Assembly (NCBI RefSeq): GCF_003585885.1
Contig: NZ_NRHC01000022.1
Span: 1 to 38,060, forward strand
DNA from: Psittacicella hinzii
GTDB lineage: Bacteria; Pseudomonadota; Gammaproteobacteria; Enterobacterales; Psittacicellaceae
Direction: 5' to 3'
DNA: 38,060 nt
The stretch's first letter is position 1; each line of letters begins with the position of its first letter. Below, piece after piece: positions 8,573 to 17,800 of the stretch. Below the pieces are notes generated by a model. That model was not told the origin of the DNA. It made no database searches and worked only from the letters and a program-made list of their open reading frames with translations. A program made the translations under genes and the position numbers.

Positions 8573-10696
8573 TTACTTCTTACCCTTTTTACTACGAGCT
8601 GAACGACTCATACGTAAAATTTGATTTTTTGGTGCTGCAATAGGTTTTGGTTCTTGGGTAACGCGTACTTTAGAAGCGGTTGTACTTTGTTTTCTCACTT
8701 CACGAACTGGTTTAGCAACTAATGAAGTAAGATCTGGAGTTGCTACTTTATTACCATGTTCATCCATAAATACGCGACCATTTAACTCTTGTTGGAGTTT
8801 AGCAATGCGTACTGCATGAGGCATGATCTTGTCATAGCTGTTTCTTAAGCTAGTCGGGAACTCACCCGCTTTAGCTTGACCTAACAGTTTACGATCATGT
8901 TCAGTTTGAATACTTTGCACTAAAGCTAGTTCATCACTGAAATCAACTTTAGGTTCAAGCATTGCAACTAAAGGCACAAGAACATTGTTACCTACGTGAT
9001 TTAAAATTCCAGATTTTTGATGTGGAGGTAACTCGTTACTTAAGAAGTACTTAAGTGGATTTACTTTATCTCTTTGCGCTAAGGTTTCAACTGTTTTTTC
9101 TAGAGCTTGGTTATAAGCACCTGAAATAACTTCTAGTTGTTCAGCAGTAAAGTTTTTAAAGTAGTTTTCTTCTTTAGCGTTGCGCATTTTTTTATAAGCT
9201 TCAAGTTTTGGTAAAGCGTTTTGGCTAAATTTTGCTAACCAAGGAGCTTGATCAGCAATTAAAGTATGCTCAGGCATTTGAGCTTCAAGTATCTGTCTGA
9301 TAAAGGTAGTTTGTTCTTCAGTTAAATTTGCTACAAAGATCTCATTATCCTTTCTCACAACAACTGGAGCTAAACGTTCTTCCCCAAATCCTAAAAATGC
9401 AGGGACAAAGGTTTGCTCTGCTTGATCTGTATAGCAATCTAGCTTAACCGGCAGAAGTTGCGGTGAAGAATAATCTAAAGCAACATAATCTGGTAATTCA
9501 CTGTAGTTAGTATAAATATCAGCTAAGTGATATACATGATTTGCAAAATACAGTGGATCATCGTTTACTAAGTAAGAGTTTAAATCGATAATCAGATCAA
9601 GATTTAACTCTGGATCTTTTTCTACCACTTGATGCTCATCTTGCTGCGCCTGACGTAGAGCTTGCATAGTTTCTAGTAAACGAGCATAAGCACGACGTAG
9701 AGATGGCACAAAGTTTTCTACATAATTACTTTGATACTTAGCAGCCTGTTGTGCAATATGCTCTTGGTAGAAACTTAATTGCTCTGCTTCACGTGGGAAG
9801 CAACCTAATACACTTAAATGATCTAGGTTTTGTGCAAACTCATTTAGTGGTAAATCACTTTGAGTAAAGAGGCGACCTAGTTTGTAGAATTCATCTGCAT
9901 TAGTACCAAACTTCTCATTGAAGATAAAGTTATCTACTATGTAGTTTAGCGTACGAGTTTGTTGATCAGTGTAGTCAAACTTAAAGTACCAGAAAGGTGC
10001 TTGTGAAACTAAGCCTAGTTTTCTAAAGCTTGCGTGGTAAGCAGTACCTACCCCTAAAGAGAAGGCTAAGTAGCTATAACCTGACATATAAACATCAAGC
10101 ACATCAAGCACTTTTTGTTGACGGAAAATATTGTTTTCACTATGTAAGTAAGCAAAAACATATTTAAAGATTGCGCTAGTTAAGGCAAATCTTGGTAAGT
10201 TTGTAAATCTTGCAGGAGTGATCTCGGCAATACCATTATTGGCATCTTGCATTTTGCGCGCAAGCTCATCGAACTCTCTTGCCGTTAACGCTGGCACGTT
10301 AACAAAAGAGTTTGCCTTATCCACTTCATTGAGATAGTAGTCATAATAAGTTACTATCTTCATTAGCAAGATATGACGTAAATCACGATCCTTATTATTA
10401 CTAATTAATAAAGATGCGTATAACGAACTAAAAGTTAAAACTAATAGCCCCGTACCTGTTGCTTGATTTTTGGTTTCGCTAGCATTTAGTAAACGAAATG
10501 CACGCGCCATATCATTGTTGTAAGAAATCTCTAACGGATAGTTATTGCTTCTTAAGGTACGATTTAAATGAAATATTGAATTTACAACCGGATCGTTAAA
10601 GTTTAAACGATTGGTAAAATTCACCGTGAACTCTAGCTCTATGAGAATGGCACGGAACAAATCTTCTTTGTAGTTAACTACTCTTGGAAATGACAT
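8573..10696 (-). CDS. Hypothetical protein, 707 residues, function unknown
   Basis: I do not recognise this protein. I chose ATG 10696 (MSFPRVVNYKED) because GGCGA lies a few bases upstream; an in-frame TTG at 10747 would add 17 residues and looks less likely. No signal peptide or long membrane segment is evident. The chain looks helical and cytoplasmic, rich in Tyr, Phe and Asn, with the first half dense in aromatic residues (for example DVYMSGYSYLAFSLG). The last 50 residues are strongly basic and proline/alanine-rich, ending KKGKK, which suggests nucleic-acid contact. It is monocistronic, with an inverted repeat (10824-10839) upstream and a terminator downstream. Length, normal composition and intact frame argue for a real gene. 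A phage-like or lineage-specific function cannot be excluded. Confidence 0.75.
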   Translation of the reverse strand: MSFPRVVNYKEDLFRAILIELEFTVNFTNRLNFNDPVVNSIFHLNRTLRSNNYPLEISYNNDMARAFRLLNASETKNQATGTGLLVLTFSSLYASLLISNNKDRDLRHILLMKIVTYYDYYLNEVDKANSFVNVPALTAREFDELARKMQDANNGIAEITPARFTNLPRFALTSAIFKYVFAYLHSENNIFRQQKVLDVLDVYMSGYSYLAFSLGVGTAYHASFRKLGLVSQAPFWYFKFDYTDQQTRTLNYIVDNFIFNEKFGTNADEFYKLGRLFTQSDLPLNEFAQNLDHLSVLGCFPREAEQLSFYQEHIAQQAAKYQSNYVENFVPSLRRAYARLLETMQALRQAQQDEHQVVEKDPELNLDLIIDLNSYLVNDDPLYFANHVYHLADIYTNYSELPDYVALDYSSPQLLPVKLDCYTDQAEQTFVPAFLGFGEERLAPVVVRKDNEIFVANLTEEQTTFIRQILEAQMPEHTLIADQAPWLAKFSQNALPKLEAYKKMRNAKEENYFKNFTAEQLEVISGAYNQALEKTVETLAQRDKVNPLKYFLSNELPPHQKSGILNHVGNNVLVPLVAMLEPKVDFSDELALVQSIQTEHDRKLLGQAKAGEFPTSLRNSYDKIMPHAVRIAKLQQELNGRVFMDEHGNKVATPDLTSLVAKPVREVRKQSTTASKVRVTQEPKPIAAPKNQILRMSRSARSKKGKK

Positions 10697-10823
10697 TTGA
10701 ATTTCGCCGTTTAAAAATTTGTTGAATTTACTTGGGTGGTCACACAAGTAAAGCCAAGATAAAAAAGAATTTATATCGAAAAAAGTAGAATTTGGAAATA
10801 CTGTTTTTGTATCTTAACTATTT

Positions 10824-10839
10824 TATCCTAAATAGGATA
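10824..10839. promoter_or_regulatory. Inverted repeat upstream of the 707-residue gene
   Basis: TATCCTA-AA-TAGGATA is a perfect 7+7 palindrome about 130 bases before the minus-strand start. Its size suits a dimeric repressor operator. No promoter hexamers were placed with confidence. Confidence 0.35.
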
Positions 10840-10945
10840 TTTTAGTAAACTTTTCTCTTGGTTTGTGAGGTAAATTATCTAATTTTGTACAGGTAATTTT
10901 GTAGATGTTGAATAAAAAGTATCGAAAGACAAAGGAGTAAACTGA

Positions 10946-11105
10946 AGAATGTAAAAAGGCAACTACTGCATGTATCTCAAGAGCAGATAGGAAAATGTAA
11001 AAACAGCTGTGTCTCAAGTGCAAACTAGAGAAGGTAAAAAACAACAGCCACTCAAGAACAAACTGGAGAATGTAAAAAGATCTGTCTCCCCAAGAGCAAC
11101 CAGAG
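10946..11105. repeat. Degenerate tandem array, about 38-bp unit, four copies
   Basis: Copies start near 10946, 10992, 11031 and 11069, with lengths of 46, 39, 38 and 37. Each opens with AATGTAAAAA or a close variant, has CTCAAGAGCA in the middle and ends like AACTAGAG. A fifth partial copy may begin at 11106. The open frame on the opposite strand across it (10823-11044) shows the same repetition and is not taken as a gene. Confidence 0.65.
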
Positions 11106-11164
11106 AAACGTAATTCTAAAAAACTACTAATTAGGTGTATCCTAATTTTCTGTGCTTTTAGGAT

Positions 11165-11275
11165 GTTTCACTAGCTAAGTGTCTCACTAGTTAGATGCTT
11201 CACTAGTTAAACTTCCCTCTGGTTAGATGCTTCACTAGTAAATGTCTTATTGGTTAGATACCTAACTAGTTAATT
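11165..11275. repeat. Degenerate 15-17-bp tandem array, seven copies
   Basis: Seven head-to-tail units related to GCTTCACTAGTTAGAT begin at 11165, 11181, 11197, 11214, 11229, 11244 and 11260. The CACTAGTTAGAT core is conserved best in units 2, 3 and 5. It lies upstream of the CRP-type promoter and is unrelated in sequence to the array before it. Confidence 0.65.
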
Positions 11276-11382
11276 GCAATAAAAGCTAGTATCAACAAAT
11301 AAGTCAGCTAGCCCCCCATACTTAAAAAACTAGACATCAACTAACGATAACGTGACTTAACCTAACAAAAATCAGCTTTTTA

Positions 11383-11398
11383 TGTGATCTACTTCACA
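11383..11398 (+). promoter_or_regulatory. CRP-type activator site
   Basis: TGTGATCTACTTCACA has both CRP half-sites intact (TGTGA-N6-TCACA) and even shares TCTA in the spacer with the Escherichia coli consensus. Its centre lies about 60 bases upstream of the start predicted from the extended -10 at 11435-11443, the classic class I arrangement. Confidence 0.65.
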
Positions 11399-11434
11399 AA
11401 TTTATAAATTTACCTGATTTTTAAAATTTTTCTA

Positions 11435-11443
11435 TGCTAGAAT
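11435..11443 (+). promoter_or_regulatory. Extended -10 promoter element downstream of the CRP site
   Basis: TGC-TAGAAT is an extended -10 with five of six hexamer positions; the predicted start is about 11450. No good -35 exists, as expected for a CRP-activated promoter. It would drive porin 2 through a ~780-base leader, or a separate short RNA ending at 11814. Confidence 0.45.
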
Positions 11444-11626
11444 AACATAAGAAAAAATTATAAGAGTTTTACTTATAAAGCTCTATAATTTCCTGATAAG
11501 TATCCAAATCCCGCTATTACTGACTTTTGAGACAGTCTCTAGCTTTAGATTAAATTACTTATTTTATTCCTCTTTATATTCCATTATATTTTCCCCTTCT
11601 ATAGTTCATTCCACAACCAAAAACCC

Positions 11627-11807
11627 ATCATTTGATAGGGTTAGGGTTACTATTTTCTTATCATTTGATAAAATTGCTACAATTTTTTCACCAATTTCTC
11701 TCTTAATTAGAAAAAGTCATTACCTGAATATAAATCTAAAGAAGATAAAATTCTAAAAATAACTTACTTTTGCAACAACCAAATAGATAGAAAAACTATC
11801 ATTTGAT
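11627..11807. promoter_or_regulatory. Three copies of the palindromic motif ATCATTTGAT
   Basis: Identical 10-mers lie at 11627-11636, 11660-11669 and 11798-11807. The first two are 33 bp apart, close to three helical turns. Flanking bases extend the symmetry (CTATC-ATTT-GATAG at the third). This could be an operator set upstream of porin 2; the regulator is unknown. Confidence 0.4.
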
Positions 11808-11814
11808 AGTTTTT
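11791..11814 (+). terminator. Terminator-like hairpin or operator upstream of porin 2
   Basis: AAAAACTATC (11791-11800) and GATAGTTTTT (11805-11814) are perfectly complementary with the loop ATTT. The T-run fits a weak terminator for RNA started near 11450. It also contains the third ATCATTTGAT copy, so an operator is the alternative. Confidence 0.35.
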
Positions 11815-11879
11815 CTAAAAAAGCTTAAGTTTTTTTAGGTTTTTTTACTCTTTTGCAACAAATTCTTGTTAATTGCTTT

Positions 11880-11885
11880 TATAAT
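11880..11885 (+). promoter_or_regulatory. Candidate -10 element closer to porin 2
   Basis: A perfect TATAAT, but no recognisable -35 at the right spacing. It would give a leader of about 340 bases. The ATCATTTGAT palindromes lie just upstream. Confidence 0.3.
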
Positions 11886-11951
11886 TAAGGGCGTAAGTTG
11901 AGCTCAGGTCTATTTTTCCAAACTCCATAGACTTGTTACCTCAACTGAATT

Positions 11952-12091
11952 TGTAAATTTCAAATTTACATTTAAACTTTCCAAAGACAGATTGAGGCAA
12001 AGCAAAGCCTTAATTTTTTAGGACAAATTTCTAGTTGTAATTTGGCATCTTTTTCTTTACCCTCAAACTTGCTTTTGAGGTGGAAAGAAAA
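11952..12091 (+). promoter_or_regulatory. Structured leader of porin 2
   Basis: Three inverted repeats follow one another. TGTAAATTT-C-AAATTTACA (11952-11970) is a perfect 19-base palindrome. TTGAGGC/GCCTTAA (11992-12013) is followed by six T and looks like an intrinsic terminator. A long imperfect hairpin (12050-12091) has 9 bp of TTTTTCTTT/AAAGAAAAA plus an inner CTCAAA helix. The arrangement could attenuate transcription of the porin or offer small-RNA target sites. Confidence 0.35.
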
Positions 12092-12229
12092 AGCTAGAGA
12101 TAAGTCCTTAACGTTCTTATACCTTTACTTGGCAAATTCTCTCTCGAAATTTACCTAATTAATATCAAGCTTCTAGCTTTGTCTTGATTAATACTTACCA
12201 TAAATTAAAAAAGATTAATTAAGATAGAT

Positions 12230-13519
12230 ATGAAAAAGACATTACTAGCACTAGCATTAGGCTCTATGGCAGCGAGCTCATTCGCATACGTAAACCTATT
12301 CACTTCAGCTGACGGTCGTTCTTACATCTCTGTAGGTGCTGACGTTCGTGCTGTATTTGCTTATCAAGATCGTGAAACTGGTCTTTATAACTACAGAACT
12401 GAAGGTGATAGTTATGCAAAAACCTTTGCTTTCCGTCCACGTTTTACATTAAGTGGGAAAGCATGGTTAAATCCAACAACTAACATCGGTTTCCATGCGC
12501 GTGTTGGTGCTAACTGGTTCAGTACTCACGGTGCAACAAACAATACTACTGCAGCTGGTACTCGCGTAGGTGGTGCTTACTCTCACTACTTCTTAGGTCG
12601 TAAAGGTTATGCTTATTCTTCAAATGGTGTAACAAGATTTAATACCCACTCTGTTACTGATCCACGTTTTGAACGTTTATATGTTTACGCAGAAAACTTT
12701 ACTTATGGTAAATTAACAATCGCTCCAGGTTTAACTGGCGTTTACTCTCAAGAACAAGGTGCAGCTGACCAAAACGATTTTGGTACATCAACTAACTACG
12801 TTTACACTCCTTATTCAGCTCTATCTGATACATACTTAGCTTATGCAGATTGGACAGTTCGTTATGATCTAACTGGTGATCCTAATAAAAAATATCGCTT
12901 CGCGATTTCATCATCAGCTGCTCGTAGTAGCAATACTTACAGCGATGGTAACTATAAATTCGCACGTGATATCCAAGCATCATTTGGTTGGAAATTCGAC
13001 CGTCAAAACGCTGTATATTTAAACTTTGCTACAAATCGTACACTTAACGGTTCTTCAACATTCACAGGTTATTCAAGACAATACGCTGTTGAATTATTTG
13101 CAGACTTCCAACCTGTAACAGATTTACGTGTACGTACAAACGTTTCTTACTCTAGACAAAATAACGCTCGTTGGACAAATCCTAACTACGGCGCTTCTTT
13201 AGGTCTAGACGTAATCTACTACGGTGCATTTGTTAAAGGCTTAAACCTTTACGGTGGTTACATCTATAAATACCAAAAAACTAACTACAATGCATCAACT
13301 GGTTTATTCCGCTATACAAAAGAGAACGTAGCTTACCTAGGTGGTGACTACTGGTTATACGACAGCCGTTCTGGTGATAAATTCAGCTTAAAATACTTTG
13401 CTGAAGTTAGCTACTTAAAAGCAACGCAAAGTAACAACACTGGTTCGACAGCTAACCGCGGTACTGACAACGAAATCAAAGAAGTAGTTGGTGCAACTGG
13501 TTTCAGACTGTTCTACTAG
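12230..13519 (+). CDS. Outer-membrane general porin (porin 2)
   Basis: The 429-residue product has a clear signal peptide (MKKTLLALALGSMAASSFA, cleaved after residue 19). The rest is beta-barrel, full of alternating Tyr/Phe strands, with a C-terminal FRLFY as the outer-membrane assembly signal. It fits the Gram-negative porin family (OmpC-like, 16 strands). The segment EQGAADQNDFGTSTNYVY parallels porin 1, and both run on into an A-Y-x-D...RYD segment, so they are paralogues with different loops. The gene has a very long upstream region with a CRP-type site, palindromes and a structured leader, and its own terminator at 13574-13604, suggesting heavy regulation of an abundant protein. The start is set by the signal peptide; the Shine-Dalgarno is weak. 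Substrate preference is unknown. Confidence 0.88.
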   Translation: MKKTLLALALGSMAASSFAYVNLFTSADGRSYISVGADVRAVFAYQDRETGLYNYRTEGDSYAKTFAFRPRFTLSGKAWLNPTTNIGFHARVGANWFSTHGATNNTTAAGTRVGGAYSHYFLGRKGYAYSSNGVTRFNTHSVTDPRFERLYVYAENFTYGKLTIAPGLTGVYSQEQGAADQNDFGTSTNYVYTPYSALSDTYLAYADWTVRYDLTGDPNKKYRFAISSSAARSSNTYSDGNYKFARDIQASFGWKFDRQNAVYLNFATNRTLNGSSTFTGYSRQYAVELFADFQPVTDLRVRTNVSYSRQNNARWTNPNYGASLGLDVIYYGAFVKGLNLYGGYIYKYQKTNYNASTGLFRYTKENVAYLGGDYWLYDSRSGDKFSLKYFAEVSYLKATQSNNTGSTANRGTDNEIKEVVGATGFRLFY

Positions 13520-13573
13520 TAACCTCTATACCTACTAAAAGCTAAAAAGTTAACTCTTTCATGTGTAAAACTA

Positions 13574-13604
13574 CAACCTCGTATTTTAAATACGAGGTTG
13601 TTTT
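13574..13604 (+). terminator. Rho-independent terminator of porin 2
   Basis: CAACCTCGTATTT (13574-13586) and AAATACGAGGTTG (13588-13600) are perfectly complementary, followed by TTTT. It lies about 55 bases past the porin stop codon. Confidence 0.85.
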
Positions 13605-13943
13605 ACGTTAGGAGAGTATTACGAGAAGGATTAAGACGATAGTTTTCTAACTTCAAACATTAGTTAACAAATCGAGAGTTACAAAATCTATTGAGATATG
13701 AAGTTTAATTCTTGAAGTTTGTGGTTTGAGATTACTTACTGCAACTACAAGTTGAGCAAAATTTATCAGAACCACTTAGTAAACTTTTCTTACAAAATAA
13801 TAACCCCTCAAGATAAATAAAACACCTAATTATCTTAAGGAAAAGCTTGATTTTACGTTAAAATAATTTAGCTTCTGTTGTAAAAAACTCACAAAAACTT
13901 AGATTACCTCTCATAAGTCACAGACAAAAAACAAAACTGAATT

Positions 13944-13959
13944 TGTGACCTGTGACACA
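13944..13959 (+). promoter_or_regulatory. CRP-like site
   Basis: TGTGA-CCTGTG-ACACA has nine of ten core CRP positions and A/T flanks. Its centre is about 60 bases upstream of the start expected from TATAAT at 13999-14004, again class I spacing, as at porin 2. Confidence 0.45.
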
Positions 13960-13998
13960 TTTTTAAACATTTTAATACAATTTTTTACAACTAAAGCC

Positions 13999-14004
13999 TA
14001 TAAT
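13999..14004 (+). promoter_or_regulatory. -10 element TATAAT
   Basis: A perfect -10 hexamer without a clear -35, paired with the CRP-like site at 13944-13959. The predicted transcription start is about 14011. Confidence 0.4.
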
Positions 14005-14010
14005 ATGAGA

Positions 14011-14216
14011 ACAAAAGTTAATTAATTGGAACTTATGCTTAAATATCTATACAGGTAAGAGAAATTTGTTTACAAATTCTTATACTTGTTAGTTAAGCTC
14101 TTTGCTTTACAGACTTAAACATAGGTGGTTAATTTATCCATAGTAATAGTTAACTTTTTATACTAAACTCTCGTTTTTAATCTATGTAACCTCATTATTG
14201 GGGTTGCATATTTCGT
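14011..14216 (+). ncRNA. Possible CRP-controlled small RNA
   Basis: A predicted transcript of about 200 bases runs from the TATAAT-derived start to a terminator-like hairpin. That hairpin is ATGTAACCTC (14184-14193) with GGGGTTGCAT (14200-14209): 10 bp including two wobbles, then a short T-rich tail. An internal imperfect hairpin spans roughly 14055-14085. No open frame fits. The alternative is simply the distant promoter and leader of hsdR. Confidence 0.3.
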
Positions 14217-14248
14217 TTATAGGGAAGAAAAATTTCTTTCTCACTAAG

Positions 14249-14294
14249 AGCTTATGCACGGCATAAGCTACACAGCAAATGCTCGACAAGCATT
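14249..14294. repeat. Two adjacent hairpins
   Basis: AGCTTATGC-ACG-GCATAAGCT (14249-14269) is a perfect 9-bp hairpin, followed at once by AATGCT-CGACA-AGCATT (14278-14294). The ATG of a short open frame falls inside the first stem, an argument against translation there. Confidence 0.5.
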
Positions 14295-14588
14295 AGCTCC
14301 GCTATTTTACCCCGCCAATTTACATTCCAGATCCAACTTCATATATTCCCATTTTTATCAAAAACTCTCCATACACAAAAGAGTAAAACAGAAGTTAAAC
14401 TTTACAATTTTTAGCTTCGCAAAAACGTTTAACTCTGTAATAGGCTAAACTTAAGTTACATTCGCAGAATTTCTTAAAAAATTTATCTAATTTTCATCTT
14501 GATTTTGAGATTTGTATAGTAAAATATTCTTAGGGATTTATATTTATCCAAAATTCTCAAAATAACCTATTATCATTGTTTTTGTCTG

Positions 14589-14609
14589 GGACAAATTACT
14601 AATTTGTCC
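14589..14609. promoter_or_regulatory. Inverted repeat upstream of hsdR
   Basis: GGACAAATT-ACT-AATTTGTCC is a perfect 9+9 palindrome about 230 bases before the hsdR start, and ACAAAT recurs just after it. It could be an operator or a leader hairpin; no T-run follows. Confidence 0.4.
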
Positions 14610-14841
14610 AGTGACAAATAACAGTTTTTTTAACTGTGGATTAATATATCCAAACGAAAGAGTTGAGCTAATTTAGCTAACTTTTTTCGCCGTATTTTCT
14701 TACCTTAGCTTTAAATTAAGCCAGAGCAAAAACGTATCTCCAGCTAAGGTTGAGTAATTTTTTATTTACAACCGTTTACAATAAAACCAGCTGAAAAAGG
14801 TAAACTACTTTTTCAGTCCATAATATTAGAGAAAAGACATT

Positions 14842-17800
14842 ATGGAAATAAAAACAGAAGCAGCTTTCCAAAAAGAGCTAATAAGCCACTTACAAAATTT
14901 AGGTTGGGAAGATCTTGATCCAGATAATCATCACACCTCTATCGAAAAGATCGAAAAGAACTTAATTTCTATTATTCAAGCCAACAACAGAACAATCTTA
15001 GAAAGAACAGACTGTGGTAATCCAGAGTTTACAGAGCAAGAAGCTAACGATATTCTAAAAAAGCTTAGAGAAAAGTTTCCCCAACCAAGAGAACACTATC
15101 CTCTTCCACTTCCTGTATTTGCCCACCAATATCTTAAAGGGACAGGTGGGGTTCAACTTGATAAAGATCTTCTCAAACGTAAAGTAGATGGTAAAGAAGT
15201 CGGCATTCCTTTAATCCTTTTTACAGAAGCTGGCTATGAAAATATTCCAGAGAATAAAGCTTTCTTAGACAATAACTATCCTGATTACAAAGTTCGTTTT
15301 CAACTTGCGCAAGAAGTAAAGTTAAAGTTAGAAGATGCTTACCTTAACCTAAATCAAGTTCGTAAAAGCAATCGTTTAGATCTTGTGCTCTTTATTAACG
15401 GTTTTCCACTGTTCTTAATTGAGAACAAGCGTGGCGACAAAATCCTTAATTCAGAATATGACAATAATGGCACAGCTATTGAACAACTGGAACATTATTT
15501 CAACGACATCTCTGAAAATAAAACTTCACTCCTCAATACCTTACAAGTAGGGGTTGCTTTAAAAGAAAGCCAAGCAAGATATTTTGCCCGTCCAAGTGGA
15601 AGAAAAATCAATCGTAAATTCGTTTTCACCTGGAACTCAAAAAAAAGACGTGCTGGAGATGAAAATATTCCTGAAAATATCTTTCTCGCTTCAGATGATT
15701 ACAAAGAATTTGTTGATCAGTGTTTAAATCCACGTGATGCCCACAAACTTATTAGTAATTACATCCTTACGCGTGTAACAAAAACTAATGATGCTGACTT
15801 AGTGTTAATGCGTCAATACCAAGTAGAAGCTGCTGAAGCTTGTATTAAACGTATTAAAGAAATTAAGTTTAATCAAAGAAATAAAATGCTAAGGTTACCT
15901 GACCAATTACTAGAAGTAGGTCAAGACAACCTTAGTACAGTTAATACCAATGTATGCAACTTACTTGGTTACGTTTGGCATACCACTGGTTCTGGTAAAA
16001 CTGTAACCAGCTTTAAAGTTGCTGAACAAGCGAGAAAGATCAGAGGTATTGATAAAGTAGTTTTTGTGGTTGACCGTATCGACTTAGAAGAGCAAACCTA
16101 TGATTGCTTTACTAATCACGTACGTGATCATAAAACTGATAGTGATATCAGTGTTTCAAGTGTTCGTCATCCAGCAGATATAGATGAGAAAAGAAAAACC
16201 CAAAAAGAACGTTTATTAAGCAAATTAAAAAAATCGAAGAAAGAAATTATCACTACTACACTACAAACTTTAGCAAGTATTGATAAAAAAGATCTCAAAA
16301 GAAACTTCAAGAATAAAGAAGAGCAACCAAACATTCTCTTTATCTGTGACGAGGCGCACCGTTCAACCAGTGGTGAGAACGTAGAGAATATTCGTAATAA
16401 CTTCGAATACTCTGCATGGTTAGGTTTTACAGGTACACCTGATGCTATTCAAGAAAAACCAACTCATACTATCTTTGGTAAACAACTGCATGCTTATACT
16501 ATTGCCCAAGCTGTTGCTGACAATAACGTATGTGGTTTTAAAGTAGAGTACAAAGAGTTAGAGTTTCTTGATAAAGGTCAAGTTGTTAGTATTAAAAACT
16601 TCCTCGAGCTCGTAAACAAAGTAAAATATGATGATGTTCTTGAAAGCGAAAAATATCAAGATCCAAACTTCTATCATGATTTTGTAAAAGAACTCACTAA
16701 AAGAAAACTAGGAAACAGCACCTACCTTGAAGCTCTTAATCGCAAGGTGGTAGGAAACATTCTTGAAACCTTTAACCAATATACGAGAAATCGCGCCTTC
16801 AATGCTGTGCTCACTACTTTTAGCATTGACAACGCGATTAGCATGTATAAGCTTTTCAAGGAAGAACAAGAAAAAGAAAAAGCAAAACATGGAGATGAAT
16901 ATAAGCCTCTAAGAATTGCAATTCTCTTTAGTTCGGCTTCATCTCATGATGATGGTAGAAATGTTAAAGATGAATTTCCTGATTTCAATGATCTTGAAGC
17001 GGATACAAATGAAGTTAACTCTAAATCACGTGTGCAAGATCAAGAAGAGATCATGGAGGACTTCAAAGCAACCTTTTCTGACATGCCTGTAACAAGTTGG
17101 GTGGATTACGAAGACAAAGTTTGTACTCTAGTAAAAGAACGTAATCGTACCGAAAAACATGCAATTGATTTAGTTATTGTTGTCAATAAACTACTTACAG
17201 GTTTTGACGCTCCGACAATTAATACGTTATTTGTACACAAAATTCTTTCTGGTGCTAACTTAATCCAAGCTTACTCACGTACTAACCGTGTAGCCGAGGG
17301 TAAAGAATTCGGTAACATTGTCAACTACTTCATGACAAGTCTGGCAAAAGAAAACTTTGAAACCGCTATTAAAAAGTACTCTGCGGTTCTAGAATTAGAA
17401 GAATTGAGAGCTAACAAAGTCGTACAGAAAGATTTTGCAGACCTTGTCATTGATTTAGAAAACAACTATGTAGAATTACAACAAGTTGGATTTGATGAAT
17501 TCAACATTGAAAAAGGTACACCTGCACAACTTCTTTCTGAATTAACAAATCTTAGCTCTGATGATGAAATAATAGATATAGGACCTCGTCTCTTAAAACC
17601 TCTTAAAAAGTTAGAGCAAACATTTGACGCTATTAAAACTTACGCTCCGATATATGACGCTCACAATAATCTAGTTTCAGGTTATAACAGTGAAACCTTC
17701 TTCTCTGACAATGATCTAACTAGAATTGCTAAAAATGGAAAGGATTTTGAAGAAAACTATATCCATAACACTAAACGAGCAACTTTAGAAATCAGAGAAA

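Larger units (their letters stand above)
10697..12229. other. Non-coding region between the divergent 707-residue gene and porin 2
   Basis: About 1.5 kb with no credible gene. It contains an inverted repeat at 10824-10839, a ~38-bp degenerate tandem array (10946-11105), a 16-bp degenerate tandem array (11165-11275), a perfect CRP-type site (11383-11398) with an extended -10, three copies of ATCATTTGAT, a 10-bp hairpin with T-run (11791-11814), and several inverted repeats close to porin 2. Confidence 0.6.
13520..14841. other. Non-coding region between porin 2 and hsdR
   Basis: About 1.3 kb with no credible gene. A 64-codon frame at 14254 begins inside a perfect hairpin and has no ribosome site. 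The region holds the porin 2 terminator, a CRP-like site with TATAAT, a possible small RNA (14011-14216), twin hairpins (14249-14294) and an inverted repeat upstream of hsdR (14589-14609). Confidence 0.6.

Noticed and set aside
10823..11044. 73-codon minus-strand frame
   Set aside because: It runs through the degenerate 38-bp tandem array, so its content just reflects the repeat.
14254..14448. 64-codon plus-strand frame
   Set aside because: The ATG is inside a perfect hairpin stem, there is no ribosome site, and the composition is not protein-like.
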